Shown piece by piece: positions 1 through 6,715 of a stretch of 7,044 nucleotides of DNA (position 1 is the stretch's first letter; the number at the start of each line of letters is the position of its first letter). The stretch is taken from positions 1 through 7,044 of the forward strand of contig JAHAIU010000151.1 of the NCBI GenBank assembly GCA_018372555.1. The letters are read 5' to 3'. The notes beneath the pieces were generated by a model. The model ran no database searches and was not told the origin of the DNA. It saw only the letters and a program-made list of their open reading frames with translations. The translations under genes and the position numbers were made by a program. This stretch comes from Clostridium sp. GTDB lineage: Bacteria; Bacillota; Clostridia; Clostridiales; Clostridiaceae.

Positions 1-231
1 AAATAAACTTATAGCATTAACTATAAATAGTAAGGTTCCTGTTGCTCCAAAAAGCTTAGCTGCTACTTTATTACAATATTCGAAAGAGGTTCCATCTTTA
101 TCAGCATAACTGCTTTTATAACTAATCTTATTTTCTTTATATTTAGTTGAATTACCTTCATATAGTCCACCTAAAACAAATAGTATTAACGGTATTGCTT
201 CCGCAATAAATAAATATATCCAAAAACTCAT
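1..231 (-). CDS. Small membrane protein of unknown function, C-terminus cut by window edge
   Basis: An ATG at 231 opens a frame that runs 77 codons without a stop to the window edge, so only the N-terminus is present. The product starts MSFWIYLFIAEAIPLILFVL, a hydrophobic helix (about residues 2-22). A polar stretch rich in Lys, Asn and Tyr follows (about 25-55), and a second hydrophobic segment begins near residue 60 (KLFGATGTLLFIVNAISLF). A GAAGGGA Shine-Dalgarno-like sequence lies about 11 bases upstream of the ATG. The pattern 'short polar linker, YCNKVAAKLFG, helix' faintly resembles the C-terminal part of SdpI-type small membrane proteins, but the match is weak and I do not assign a function. 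It is transcribed away from the FUSC-type pair. Confidence 0.7.
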   Translation of the reverse strand, partial: MSFWIYLFIAEAIPLILFVLGGLYEGNSTKYKENKISYKSSYADKDGTSFEYCNKVAAKLFGATGTLLFIVNAISLF

Positions 232-277
232 ATAAATCTTGTCCCTTCACTTTATTAATTAAGGAATGAAAAAATTA

Positions 278-312
278 AATAATTAAAAAATGGTTTTAAT
301 TTTTTAATTATT
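278..312. repeat. 14-bp AT-only inverted repeat in the divergent intergenic region
   Basis: AATAATTAAAAAAT at 278-291 is the exact reverse complement of 299-312, with a 7-base loop (GGTTTTA). It lies between the divergent start sites, just inside the predicted transcript of the leftward gene. The stem is pure A/T and lacks a following T-run separate from the stem, so it is not a convincing terminator. It could be a leader hairpin or a protein-binding palindrome. Confidence 0.5.
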
Positions 313-339
313 CTAATTCATAAAATAATTTTATATCAA
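310..339 (-). promoter_or_regulatory. Candidate promoter for the truncated membrane gene
   Basis: Read on the minus strand, TTGATA (334-339) and TAGAAT (310-315) are separated by 18 bases and resemble a housekeeping sigma-factor promoter. Transcription would start near 303, leaving a leader of about 70 bases. AT-rich DNA gives many chance matches, so this is a candidate only. Confidence 0.4.
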
Positions 340-389
340 TTAATTCTATATTGGCAACATCCTTTATAAGAAAATCTCTATAAAATCTA

Positions 390-398
390 TGATATAAT
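390..398 (+). promoter_or_regulatory. Extended -10 promoter of the FUSC-type pair
   Basis: TGATATAAT at 390-398 is a perfect -10 hexamer (TATAAT, 393-398) preceded by the TGn extension, which can compensate for the absence of a recognisable -35 at the right distance. Transcription would start near 404-405, about 20 bases before the GTG start and just upstream of its GGAG ribosome site. Confidence 0.6.
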
Positions 399-425
399 GT
401 ATAAAAAAAGATTGGAGTTGATACT

Positions 426-899
426 GTGAAAAATATTGAATTTCCTTCTATGGGTTCTAGAAATATTAAAACAGGACTTGCTGTTTTGATTTGTCTTCTA
501 TTCTGGCAGAATTCACTTTTTGCACCAATAGCAGCTGTAATCTGCATGCAAGACACTGTAGAAAACTCTCTTAAAATAGGTAGAAACAGATTAATTGGAA
601 CATTGTTAGGTGGTATATTAGGCCTAATTTTTCTTAATACAATTAACTTTTTCTCATTAAGACCTATTCTTCCATTAGTCACCGCTATTGGAGTTATTTT
701 AATAATTTATTCATGTAATGTTATAAAAAAACCTGCAGCATGTTCAATTGCATCAATCGTATTAATAAGTATCCTTATATCAAATGGTTATGATAATCCA
801 CTTATGTATTCTATTAGAAGAACTATAGAAACTGCTTTTGGAGTGGTTGTAGCAATTCTTATTAATATGTACATTCATCCTCCAAAAGAGAAAAATTAG
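426..899 (+). CDS. Half-length FUSC / aromatic acid exporter (ArAE_1)-type membrane protein, copy 1
   Basis: This 157-aa integral membrane protein begins at GTG 426, chosen because GGAG at 414-417 sits 8 bases upstream. Near the N-terminus is the family's basic segment (RNIKTGLAV, about residues 12-20), followed by a helix. The conserved block QDTVENS (42-48) with NRLIGTLLGG (54-63) is typical of the N-terminal membrane domain of ArAE_1/FUSC proteins. Further hydrophobic helices follow, and RRTIETAFG (131-139) precedes the last helix. Known relatives of about 300 aa or more carry a C-terminal soluble domain that is absent here. The function is probably export of small, perhaps aromatic, compounds across the cytoplasmic membrane, but the substrate is unknown. 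It is followed after 35 bases by a clear paralogue, and the two are probably co-transcribed and may form a heteromer. Confidence 0.85.
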   Translation: MKNIEFPSMGSRNIKTGLAVLICLLFWQNSLFAPIAAVICMQDTVENSLKIGRNRLIGTLLGGILGLIFLNTINFFSLRPILPLVTAIGVILIIYSCNVIKKPAACSIASIVLISILISNGYDNPLMYSIRRTIETAFGVVVAILINMYIHPPKEKN

Positions 900-934
900 A
901 TAAATCAAACTAACTAAAGATAAGGAGATACTCT

Positions 935-1435
935 ATGAAAATCACTTTCCCAAAGATCGGATTAAGAACAATTAAGACTGCTATTGCAGTATTTTTATGC
1001 TTATTACTTTTCCCAAACGAGCCATTTTTTGCTTGTATGACTTCTGTTTTTTGCGTTCAAGATACAGTTTCTAACTCTATAAATATGGCTATAAATAGAG
1101 GCCTTGGAACTATACTTGGTGCTATTATCGGACTAACCTTCTTAATACTATGTAGATTTTTCACATTTGAAATTAATATATATCCTATTAGTAAGCTTTT
1201 AGTTTATATAACTATCGGTTTAGGAATAATTGTAGTTATATATATTTGCAATTTAATTAAAAAGCCTGGCGCTATAAATATTTCCTGTATAGCCTTCCTA
1301 GCTGTAACTACAACACATGCTTTTACTGATCCAATTTTCTATGCTACTAATAGAACTATAGAAACTCTTTTTGGTATATTTATAGGATTATTAGTTAATA
1401 AATTTATTTTGCCACCAAATTCAAATAAAGCCTAA
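935..1435 (+). CDS. Half-length FUSC / aromatic acid exporter (ArAE_1)-type membrane protein, copy 2
   Basis: This 166-aa polytopic membrane protein starts at ATG 935 with a strong AAGGAG site (922-927) 7 bases upstream. It aligns end to end with the preceding gene: RTIKTAIAV (11-19), VQDTVSNS (41-48), NRGLGTILGAIIGL (54-67), NLIKKPGA (106-113) and NRTIETLFG (139-147). It differs by a longer segment between the middle helices. Both copies lack the soluble C-terminal domain of full-length ArAE_1 proteins. Sharing a promoter and being similar but diverged fits two subunits of one transporter, though this is inference. No substrate gene or regulator lies next to the pair. Confidence 0.85.
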   Translation: MKITFPKIGLRTIKTAIAVFLCLLLFPNEPFFACMTSVFCVQDTVSNSINMAINRGLGTILGAIIGLTFLILCRFFTFEINIYPISKLLVYITIGLGIIVVIYICNLIKKPGAINISCIAFLAVTTTHAFTDPIFYATNRTIETLFGIFIGLLVNKFILPPNSNKA

Positions 1436-1441
1436 TTGTTA

Positions 1442-1491
1442 ATGGAGCTGTCGCATAATGAAAAATGAATAATTAAAAGCGACAGCTCCAT
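1442..1491. terminator. Hairpin between convergent genes, probable terminator
   Basis: A perfect 13-bp inverted repeat (ATGGAGCTGTCGC at 1442-1454, complement at 1479-1491) encloses a 24-base A-rich loop at 1455-1478. It sits directly after the plus-strand pair and 21 bases beyond the stop of the convergent aminopeptidase. The plus-strand side is followed by a broken T-rich run (TAATTCTATATTTTAATTTC), so it can act as a moderate terminator for the FUSC-type operon. The other side has no T-run, so termination of the aminopeptidase transcript here would be weak or rely on the stem alone. Confidence 0.65.
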
Positions 1492-1511
1492 AATTCTATA
1501 TTTTAATTTCT

Positions 1512-3278
1512 TTATATACTTCTAGTTTCATATCTTAAGAATTCTACTTCTTCTTTATTTAAATAAGGACTTAATTTTTCAAAAACAGTTTTATGATAAT
1601 CATTTAACCATTTCTTTTCTTCAGGAGAAAGTAATTCTACATTTACACCATTTAAGTCTATAGGACAATAGGATATTGTTCTAAATTTATAGAATTCACC
1701 AAACTCTTCTGACTTCACATCTTCAACTACTAATAATGTATTTTCTGTTCTTATTCCGTGCTTACCTTCTTTATATACTCCTGGCTCATTAGTTAATATC
1801 ATTCCTGGTTCTAATACTGTTGAATTACCTTCAACTCTAATTCCTTGTGGTCCTTCATGAACATTTAAGAAGAATCCAACTCCATGCCCTGTTCCACATT
1901 TATAATCTATTCCACAATCCCATAATGGTCTTCTTGCTAATATATCTAAGTTAACACCTGTAACCCCTCTTAAAAACTTCGCTGAAGATAATGCTATATG
2001 GCCTTTTAATACCAATGTATAATCTGTTTTTTCTTCTTCTGTAATTGGTCCTAATATAAATGTTCTTGTTATATCAGTAGTTCCATCTAAATATTGTGCA
2101 CCTGAATCTACAAGGAACATACCTTCAGCTTTTAATTCATATTCACTTGACTTTGTAGCACTATAATGCATCATTGCTGCATGATCTTTGTATCCTGCTA
2201 TAGTTCCAAAGCTATCCCCTTTATAATTTTCTCCCATAGCCCTAATTGCAGTTAATTTATCGCTAGCAGATGTTTCTGTTATTTTTTCCTTTCCTATACT
2301 TTCTTTTAGCCATTTAATAAATTTAACCATGGCTACTCCATCTCTTACTTGAGAAACTTCCCAGTTAGCTATTTCAGCACTGTTTTTTATAGCTTTTAAT
2401 TTTGTAGTAATATTCATTTCTTTTATAACTTCAACATCTTTATTTAAAGCTGTAAACAACTTAGCATTAAGCTTACCTGGATCAATTAAAGTTTTTCCTT
2501 TTATAAGCTTAACATCATTTTCTACTTCACTATATTCTGCTATTTCAAATCCTTCTTTATTTAAAACAGCTTTAGTTTCAGCATCTACTTTTTCTCCATT
2601 TATATAAAGGACTGCACTATCTAGTTTTATTATTACATATGAAAGTGCAACTGGATTAAAGTCAATATCATTACCTCTTATGTTACATAGCCAAGCTATA
2701 TCATCTAAAGATGAAAGTATATAATTTTCAGCTGATACTTCCTTCATATGATTTCTTACTTCTTCTAACTTTTCCTTAGCAGATTTTCCTGCATATTTAA
2801 CATCATGTATAAAGATTTTATTCTTAGGAAGCTCGCTTCTTGTATCCCAAATGTTATTTAATAAATCTTTATTCATATTTATAGTGAAATTATTTCCATT
2901 AGCTATTCTTAAATATCCTTCATATTGATCTACAGAAAGAACACTTCCGTCAAAGCCTAATACCTCTCCTGAATTAACATTCTTTTTAAGCCATTCTTCA
3001 ATAGTTGGATATCCAGGAGTTCTCATTTTCATAAGAGAAATTCCATTACCTTTTAATTCATTATCTGCTTGAATGAAATATCTTCCATCTGTCCATAAAT
3101 AAGCTTCCTTTAAGCCAACTAAAAGAGTCCCTGCTGAACCTGTAAATCCAGATACAAACTCTCTTCCCTTAAAATAATTAGCTACATATTCACTTTGATG
3201 GGCATCGCTACTTGGAATAATATAATAATCTATATTTTCTGACTTCATTACTTCTCTAAGTTTTTCTAAATTGCTCAT
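1512..3278 (-). CDS. Xaa-Pro aminopeptidase (aminopeptidase P, long M24B type)
   Basis: This 588-aa cytosolic metallopeptidase removes an N-terminal residue that precedes proline, helping to recycle proline-containing peptides. It has the three-part layout of long aminopeptidase P: a creatinase-like N-terminal domain (about 1-135), a second creatinase-like domain (about 155-300), and the M24 catalytic domain (about 305-525) with a short C-terminal extension. All five dinuclear metal ligands are visible: D391 (LVDSG), D402 (TTDITRT), H465 (GTGHGVG), E498 (NEPG) and E512 (RTEN). H371 and H474 (VHEG) match accessory active-site histidines. No signal peptide is seen. The ATG at 3278 is supported by GGAGG (3286-3290) 7 bases upstream. 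The gene has its own promoter, and a terminator separates it from the upstream sortase, so it is probably monocistronic. It appears intact. Confidence 0.95.
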   Translation of the reverse strand: MSNLEKLREVMKSENIDYYIIPSSDAHQSEYVANYFKGREFVSGFTGSAGTLLVGLKEAYLWTDGRYFIQADNELKGNGISLMKMRTPGYPTIEEWLKKNVNSGEVLGFDGSVLSVDQYEGYLRIANGNNFTINMNKDLLNNIWDTRSELPKNKIFIHDVKYAGKSAKEKLEEVRNHMKEVSAENYILSSLDDIAWLCNIRGNDIDFNPVALSYVIIKLDSAVLYINGEKVDAETKAVLNKEGFEIAEYSEVENDVKLIKGKTLIDPGKLNAKLFTALNKDVEVIKEMNITTKLKAIKNSAEIANWEVSQVRDGVAMVKFIKWLKESIGKEKITETSASDKLTAIRAMGENYKGDSFGTIAGYKDHAAMMHYSATKSSEYELKAEGMFLVDSGAQYLDGTTDITRTFILGPITEEEKTDYTLVLKGHIALSSAKFLRGVTGVNLDILARRPLWDCGIDYKCGTGHGVGFFLNVHEGPQGIRVEGNSTVLEPGMILTNEPGVYKEGKHGIRTENTLLVVEDVKSEEFGEFYKFRTISYCPIDLNGVNVELLSPEEKKWLNDYHKTVFEKLSPYLNKEEVEFLRYETRSI

Positions 3279-3312
3279 ACTTTATCCTCCTTAATTTATC
3301 TATCTAAGTATT

Positions 3313-3341
3313 ATTATACCAATACAAATAAATATAATCCA
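3313..3341 (-). promoter_or_regulatory. Candidate promoter of the aminopeptidase gene
   Basis: On the minus strand TGGTATAAT (3313-3321) is an extended -10 with a perfect TATAAT. A weak -35 (TGGATT, 3336-3341) lies 17 bases upstream. Transcription would start near 3306, giving a leader of about 28 bases that contains the GGAGG ribosome site. Confidence 0.55.
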
Positions 3342-3415
3342 TAATAGAAACATTATTGATTTATTACTATAATTTCATTCCTAATGTCCTCTAATCTTAT
3401 AATAAAATTTAAAAT

Positions 3416-3442
3416 AAAAAAACTCAGCAAAATCTGAGTTTT
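3416..3442 (-). terminator. Intrinsic terminator of the sortase gene
   Basis: On the minus strand a 9-bp stem AAAACTCAG/CTGAGTTTT (3419-3442) with a 6-base loop runs straight into seven Ts, then A and four more Ts, about 20 bases after the sortase stop. It also isolates the downstream aminopeptidase promoter. A near-identical hairpin follows the transporter gene at 4916-4937. Confidence 0.85.
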
Positions 3443-3460
3443 ATTCTTAATTGTTAATTA

Positions 3461-4192
3461 TTAATTGCCAATCAGTTTTCCATGAACTATTAATCTTTCT
3501 TCATCAGTAACATTAGTACATGTTGTTAATGTTACTATCTTGCTCTTATCTATATCTTTAACATCAAAACTAAAAAATGATTTACTTAAAGCTCTATTTA
3601 TATAGTTGCTATATTCTTCATCATTGCTAAATTTAGTTTTATAGGATTCAAGAGTAGCGTCTTCTGTGTAAACTGAAAATATTTCATACTCTAAAGTCTT
3701 ATCTTCTAAATAAATATATATTTTATTATTCTTATCAAAGTATTCATGGCTTTTTAGCCTTCTTAAGGTTCCAAACATACTTCCGTCTCTCATATTATGA
3801 CCATATACTACTAAGTTTTTATCTTCCTCTATATTATTGCTTGCATCAAGGAATATGCTTCCCCCTTTATTGCTTTCACCTTTAAAGTTTGTATATAGAT
3901 ACTCATCATTATCTACACCTTGTACAACAGGATAATCAATTTCTGTCTCAGGAACTCTAATCCAAAATTTAAAATCTTTATTTTGAAGTTTAAGATTTTC
4001 AAATTCCTCTTTTGCAATATAATTTTCAGTCTTAATTGTTGGTACAACTTCTTTAATTTCTTCATACACATTAGTATTTTTATTATATTCACTAAATATT
4101 TTATATAATTCATAGGATGAAATTAGAAATATAACTATACAAATACATATAATAACTTTTCTAATCATATCTGCAATTAACCCTTTTTTCAT
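3461..4192 (-). CDS. srtB: Class B sortase
   Basis: This 243-aa membrane-anchored cysteine transpeptidase cuts a C-terminal sorting signal on secreted proteins and attaches them to peptidoglycan. Residues 11-33 form the N-terminal membrane anchor, which leaves the catalytic domain outside the cell. Class B signatures are clear: YPVVQGVDNDEYL (87-99), the GGSIFLD block (110-116), catalytic His132 in VVYGHNM, catalytic Cys225 in VTLTTC and Arg233 in DEERLIVHG. Length is normal and the catalytic triad complete. The ATG at 4192 has AGGGAG (4198-4203) 5 bases upstream. No gene carrying a sorting signal is present in the window, so its substrate lies elsewhere. A strong terminator follows. The upstream neighbour on the same strand is a frameshifted membrane gene. 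Confidence 0.95.
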   Translation of the reverse strand: MKKGLIADMIRKVIICICIVIFLISSYELYKIFSEYNKNTNVYEEIKEVVPTIKTENYIAKEEFENLKLQNKDFKFWIRVPETEIDYPVVQGVDNDEYLYTNFKGESNKGGSIFLDASNNIEEDKNLVVYGHNMRDGSMFGTLRRLKSHEYFDKNNKIYIYLEDKTLEYEIFSVYTEDATLESYKTKFSNDEEYSNYINRALSKSFFSFDVKDIDKSKIVTLTTCTNVTDEERLIVHGKLIGN

Positions 4193-4258
4193 AAACTCTC
4201 CCTTATCTCCATAAATTATCTTATATATCTATAACTATAATATTATCATACTTATTAT

Positions 4259-4288
4259 ATTATAAATGTTTAATAAAATTAAAGCCAA
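4259..4288 (-). promoter_or_regulatory. Candidate promoter of srtB
   Basis: In the 119-base gap upstream of srtB, minus-strand TTGGCT (4283-4288) and TATAAT (4259-4264) are 18 bases apart. Transcription would begin near 4252, with a leader of about 60 bases. Other TATAAT-like strings overlap in this AT-rich gap, so the exact site is uncertain. Confidence 0.4.
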
Positions 4289-4311
4289 TACTACACTTTC
4301 AAAATAACTAC

Positions 4312-4745
4312 TTATGAAAAATCACTTGGTTTATCTAGTAGTATAATCTTAGTTAAAGGTGTTACAAAAATTATAGTTAGCATTGTAACTTCAATCAAAT
4401 TACCTATATTTAATCCAAGCTTTACACATCTATAAGAAAAAAAAGCTATTATAAACATAAAACATGCTTTTACAATATATTTTAAATTATTTAAGTAAAA
4501 TCCCTTTCTAACATAAATATAGTAACATATATATGCCCCCCTGATATTAGATACAATAATCCATTAACAATATCTCCTTGTGAAAAACCAGAACTTAAGC
4601 TCAATACCCTAATCCCATGTAGTAAACATGTAATTCCTGATAATAAACCCATTATTACTGTTGTAAAAGTCAAACATATCTTAGATATAATTCCTATATC
4701 TTCACTTTTCCAGAAAGGTAAAAACTTAATTAAATCTTCTTTCAC
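4312..4745 (-). pseudogene. Small four-helix membrane protein gene split by a frameshift at a G6 tract (pseudogene or phase-variable gene in OFF state)
   Basis: The open frame from the left stop at 4491 reaches back to an ATG at 4796. The better start is GTG 4745, because GGGAGG at 4752-4757 lies 6 bases upstream and the -10 box at 4786-4791 would put transcription initiation downstream of that ATG. As written the product is 84 aa and ends with a 14-residue tail (HIYVTIFMLERDFT) after the G tract. In another frame, 83 sense codons run from 4563 to 4315 and encode protein-like sequence (GAYICYYIYVRKGF..., then KYIVKACFMFIIAFFSY and TIIFVTPLTKIILL). Adding one G to the G6 run at 4536-4541 joins the two exactly. 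The result is 144 aa with four predicted helices (about 16-45, 57-80, 88-108, 120-137), with the G tract inside helix 2. I do not recognise the family. Loss of function, phase variation, -1 recoding and sequence error all remain possible. Confidence 0.75.
4536..4541 (-). repeat. G6 homopolymer at the frameshift point
   Basis: Six consecutive G on the minus strand encode Gly-Gly of the small membrane protein. G runs this long are rare in such AT-rich DNA. Seven (or four) Gs would restore the full 144-aa frame; five Gs lead to a stop about a dozen codons later. The tract is therefore a length-dependent switch point for this gene. Confidence 0.85.
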
Positions 4746-4785
4746 TTGTAACCTCCCATAACCTTCTAAATATCTACTACAATAT

Positions 4786-4791
4786 ATTATA
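4786..4791 (-). promoter_or_regulatory. Candidate -10 box of the split membrane gene
   Basis: A perfect TATAAT on the minus strand lies about 40 bases upstream of GTG 4745. The hexamer 17 bases further upstream (GTTTTA, 4809-4814) is a poor -35. Its position argues that the first possible ATG (4796) is not transcribed and that GTG 4745 is the real start. Confidence 0.45.
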
Positions 4792-4905
4792 ATCATATCC
4801 TATTTATGTAAAACTTCCAAGTTATTATTTGTGCTAATATTTTAATTTCTACTTTATTCATAAAATAAATATATCTTAAATAAGTAACTATTTACCATGA
4901 CTTGA

Positions 4906-4937
4906 TGAAAAAAATAAACTCAGATTTTACTGAGTTT
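4906..4937 (-). terminator. Intrinsic terminator of the NhaC/LysW-type transporter gene
   Basis: On the minus strand an 8-bp stem AAACTCAG/CTGAGTTT (4916-4937) with a 6-base loop is followed by ATTTTTTTC, about 47 bases past the transporter stop. It isolates the transporter transcript from the small membrane gene downstream. Confidence 0.8.
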
Positions 4938-4984
4938 CAACATAAATTTTTAACTATAAATTACACCTATTTTATAGAAGAAAC

Positions 4985-6709
4985 TTATTTACTTTCCTCT
5001 ACTTTCTTACCTAATATCTGAACCCCTAAGAATGTTGCAAGTAAAGCTATTGGTAATACTATATACCATTGAATTCCAAACCCTGCAGGTATATATCCAA
5101 ATACTATAGTTATTCCAGCTACAAATAATGCATACCACATTTGAGTATTAACGTGAGCTATATGGTTACATCCTGCTCCCATAGATGAAAGAATAGTTGT
5201 ATCTGAAATTGGAGAACAATGGTCACCAAAAATTGCTCCAGTTAAAACTGCACTTGTACTAACTACTACAAATCCCATATCCGGATTCATAGAATACGCT
5301 AGTGGTATAGCTAAAGGCATTAATATTCCCATCGTTCCATAAGCTGTTCCTGTTGCAAAGGAAATTATAGATCCTAATATAAATATTATTGATGGAAGTA
5401 GGAAGTTTGGTAATGATCCTGACAGCATATTAACTAAATATTTTGCTGTTCCTAAATCCTTAATTACTGAGCTTAATGACCATGCTAGTAATAATATTAC
5501 TCCAGTTATTAATAAAGGCTTCATTCCATCTACCCAGGTATCTATAGCTTCTGAAAGGGTAAATATCTTCTTATAAACTCCCATTGCAATTGCTACTATA
5601 CTTGCAATTAATGCTGATTGGAATAATGCAACAGATGCATCAGATGCACTAAATGCCTCTTGTATAGCCTTAAATGATACTGGAGAATTAGTCATTATTT
5701 CTTGAACTGCTATATTATCTCCAGCCATTATTGAAGAATAACCACTATAATAGAAACAAATTAATGCTGTTACTACTAAGACTCCTATAGGTATTATTGC
5801 ATTCCAAATACTAAGCTTTATACCTTCTTTAGGTTCAAGTTCTGAATGATCTATCTTTGAAGATTCATCAGTAGACTCTTCTTTATTTAAATCTGCTTTT
5901 CTAGCTGCAATCTCAGCCTTATACATAGGTCCAAAATCCTTAAGTAATAATGAAGTTATAAATACAAAGGCTAAAATTAAAATATTATAAAATCTATATG
6001 GAATAGTTTCTAAAAATACTCCAAAAGCATCAACTTCAATTCCAAGTCCATTAATAAATGAATCATTTATTAATCCTACTTCTAATCCTATCCAAGTTGA
6101 TACTATTGCTAAACCTGCAATAGGAGCAGCTGTTGCATCTATAATAAACGCTAATCTTTCTCTTGAAATTTTCATCTTATCTGCCACTGGTTTCATTATA
6201 GGTCCAACTATTAATGAATTTGCATAATCATCAAAAAAAACTGCAAGACCAAGTAATAATGTAACTAATTGTGTACTTTTAGCAGTTTTGGCTTTTCTAG
6301 CTAGTGCTTCAGCAACTGCTTTAGCCCCACCCATTTTTGCTACTAGGTGAATAACACCTCCAATTACTAATACTTGAAGTATTATCCCAGCATTCCAAGG
6401 ATCTGCTAGTGAGTTTAGAGCCCTGGATACAAAATCTAAAAATGCTTGAATTAAAGCACCAACAAATGAATGATCAACTAAACTAACTAAAAATGTACCT
6501 GCTAAGGTTCCTACAAATAATGAAATAACAACATTCTTAGTTATAAAAGCTAATACTATCGCCACTATTGGTGGTATTAATGTTAAAATCCCATAATGTT
6601 CTGCATTAGATGTTGCAATATCAACTTCAGATGCAAATACAACTGATGTTGATAATAAAACCATCATCATTGTAATAATAATAATTTTAAAATTTCTTTT
6701 GTTATTCAT
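4985..6709 (-). CDS. lysW: NhaC-family transporter, probable lysine transporter (LysW type)
   Basis: This 574-aa polytopic membrane protein of the NhaC Na+/H+ antiporter superfamily has hallmark segments in order: FFDDYANSLIVGP (158-170), DATAAPIAGLAIVSTWIG (191-208), FATGTAYGTMGILMPLAIP (451-469) and FGDHCSPISDTT (494-505). A charged, probably cytoplasmic loop (about 260-298) separates two membrane halves. The leader contains a lysine riboswitch with a terminator, and comparative work on L-box regulons proposed NhaC-family members (LysW) as lysine transporters. The likely role is therefore lysine uptake or exchange coupled to Na+ or H+, repressed when lysine is plentiful. Transport by this protein is inferred, not shown. 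The N-terminus looks like a cleavable signal peptide (about 1-27, ending VVFAS), which is odd for a transporter. ATG 6709 follows a GGGGGG site by 6 bases. A terminator lies downstream, so it is monocistronic. Confidence 0.9.
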   Translation of the reverse strand: MNNKRNFKIIIITMMMVLLSTSVVFASEVDIATSNAEHYGILTLIPPIVAIVLAFITKNVVISLFVGTLAGTFLVSLVDHSFVGALIQAFLDFVSRALNSLADPWNAGIILQVLVIGGVIHLVAKMGGAKAVAEALARKAKTAKSTQLVTLLLGLAVFFDDYANSLIVGPIMKPVADKMKISRERLAFIIDATAAPIAGLAIVSTWIGLEVGLINDSFINGLGIEVDAFGVFLETIPYRFYNILILAFVFITSLLLKDFGPMYKAEIAARKADLNKEESTDESSKIDHSELEPKEGIKLSIWNAIIPIGVLVVTALICFYYSGYSSIMAGDNIAVQEIMTNSPVSFKAIQEAFSASDASVALFQSALIASIVAIAMGVYKKIFTLSEAIDTWVDGMKPLLITGVILLLAWSLSSVIKDLGTAKYLVNMLSGSLPNFLLPSIIFILGSIISFATGTAYGTMGILMPLAIPLAYSMNPDMGFVVVSTSAVLTGAIFGDHCSPISDTTILSSMGAGCNHIAHVNTQMWYALFVAGITIVFGYIPAGFGIQWYIVLPIALLATFLGVQILGKKVEESK

Positions 6710-6715
6710 GTTGTT

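Noticed and set aside
308..682. 124-codon open frame on the minus strand
   Set aside because: It overlaps the FUSC-type gene antisense, has no good ribosome site, and its product has no recognisable domain. The opposite strand has clear family motifs.
3861..3865. C5 run inside srtB as a further slippage site
   Set aside because: The run is short, the gene is full length and all catalytic residues are in frame beyond it.
3913..4113. 66-codon open frame on the minus strand and a 62-codon frame on the plus strand in the same place
   Set aside because: Both lie inside the intact sortase gene and give low-complexity Lys/Ile/Leu- or Phe/Ile-rich products, as expected from AT-rich DNA read out of frame.
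4746..4796. ATG at 4796 as start of the small membrane gene
   Set aside because: It overlaps the predicted -10 region and has no ribosome site, whereas GTG 4745 has GGGAGG 6 bases upstream.
6233..6240. T8 run (minus strand) inside the transporter gene as a phase-variation tract
   Set aside because: It encodes the end of the conserved VFFDD motif of the NhaC family, the frame is intact, and T runs of this length are common in AT-rich genomes.
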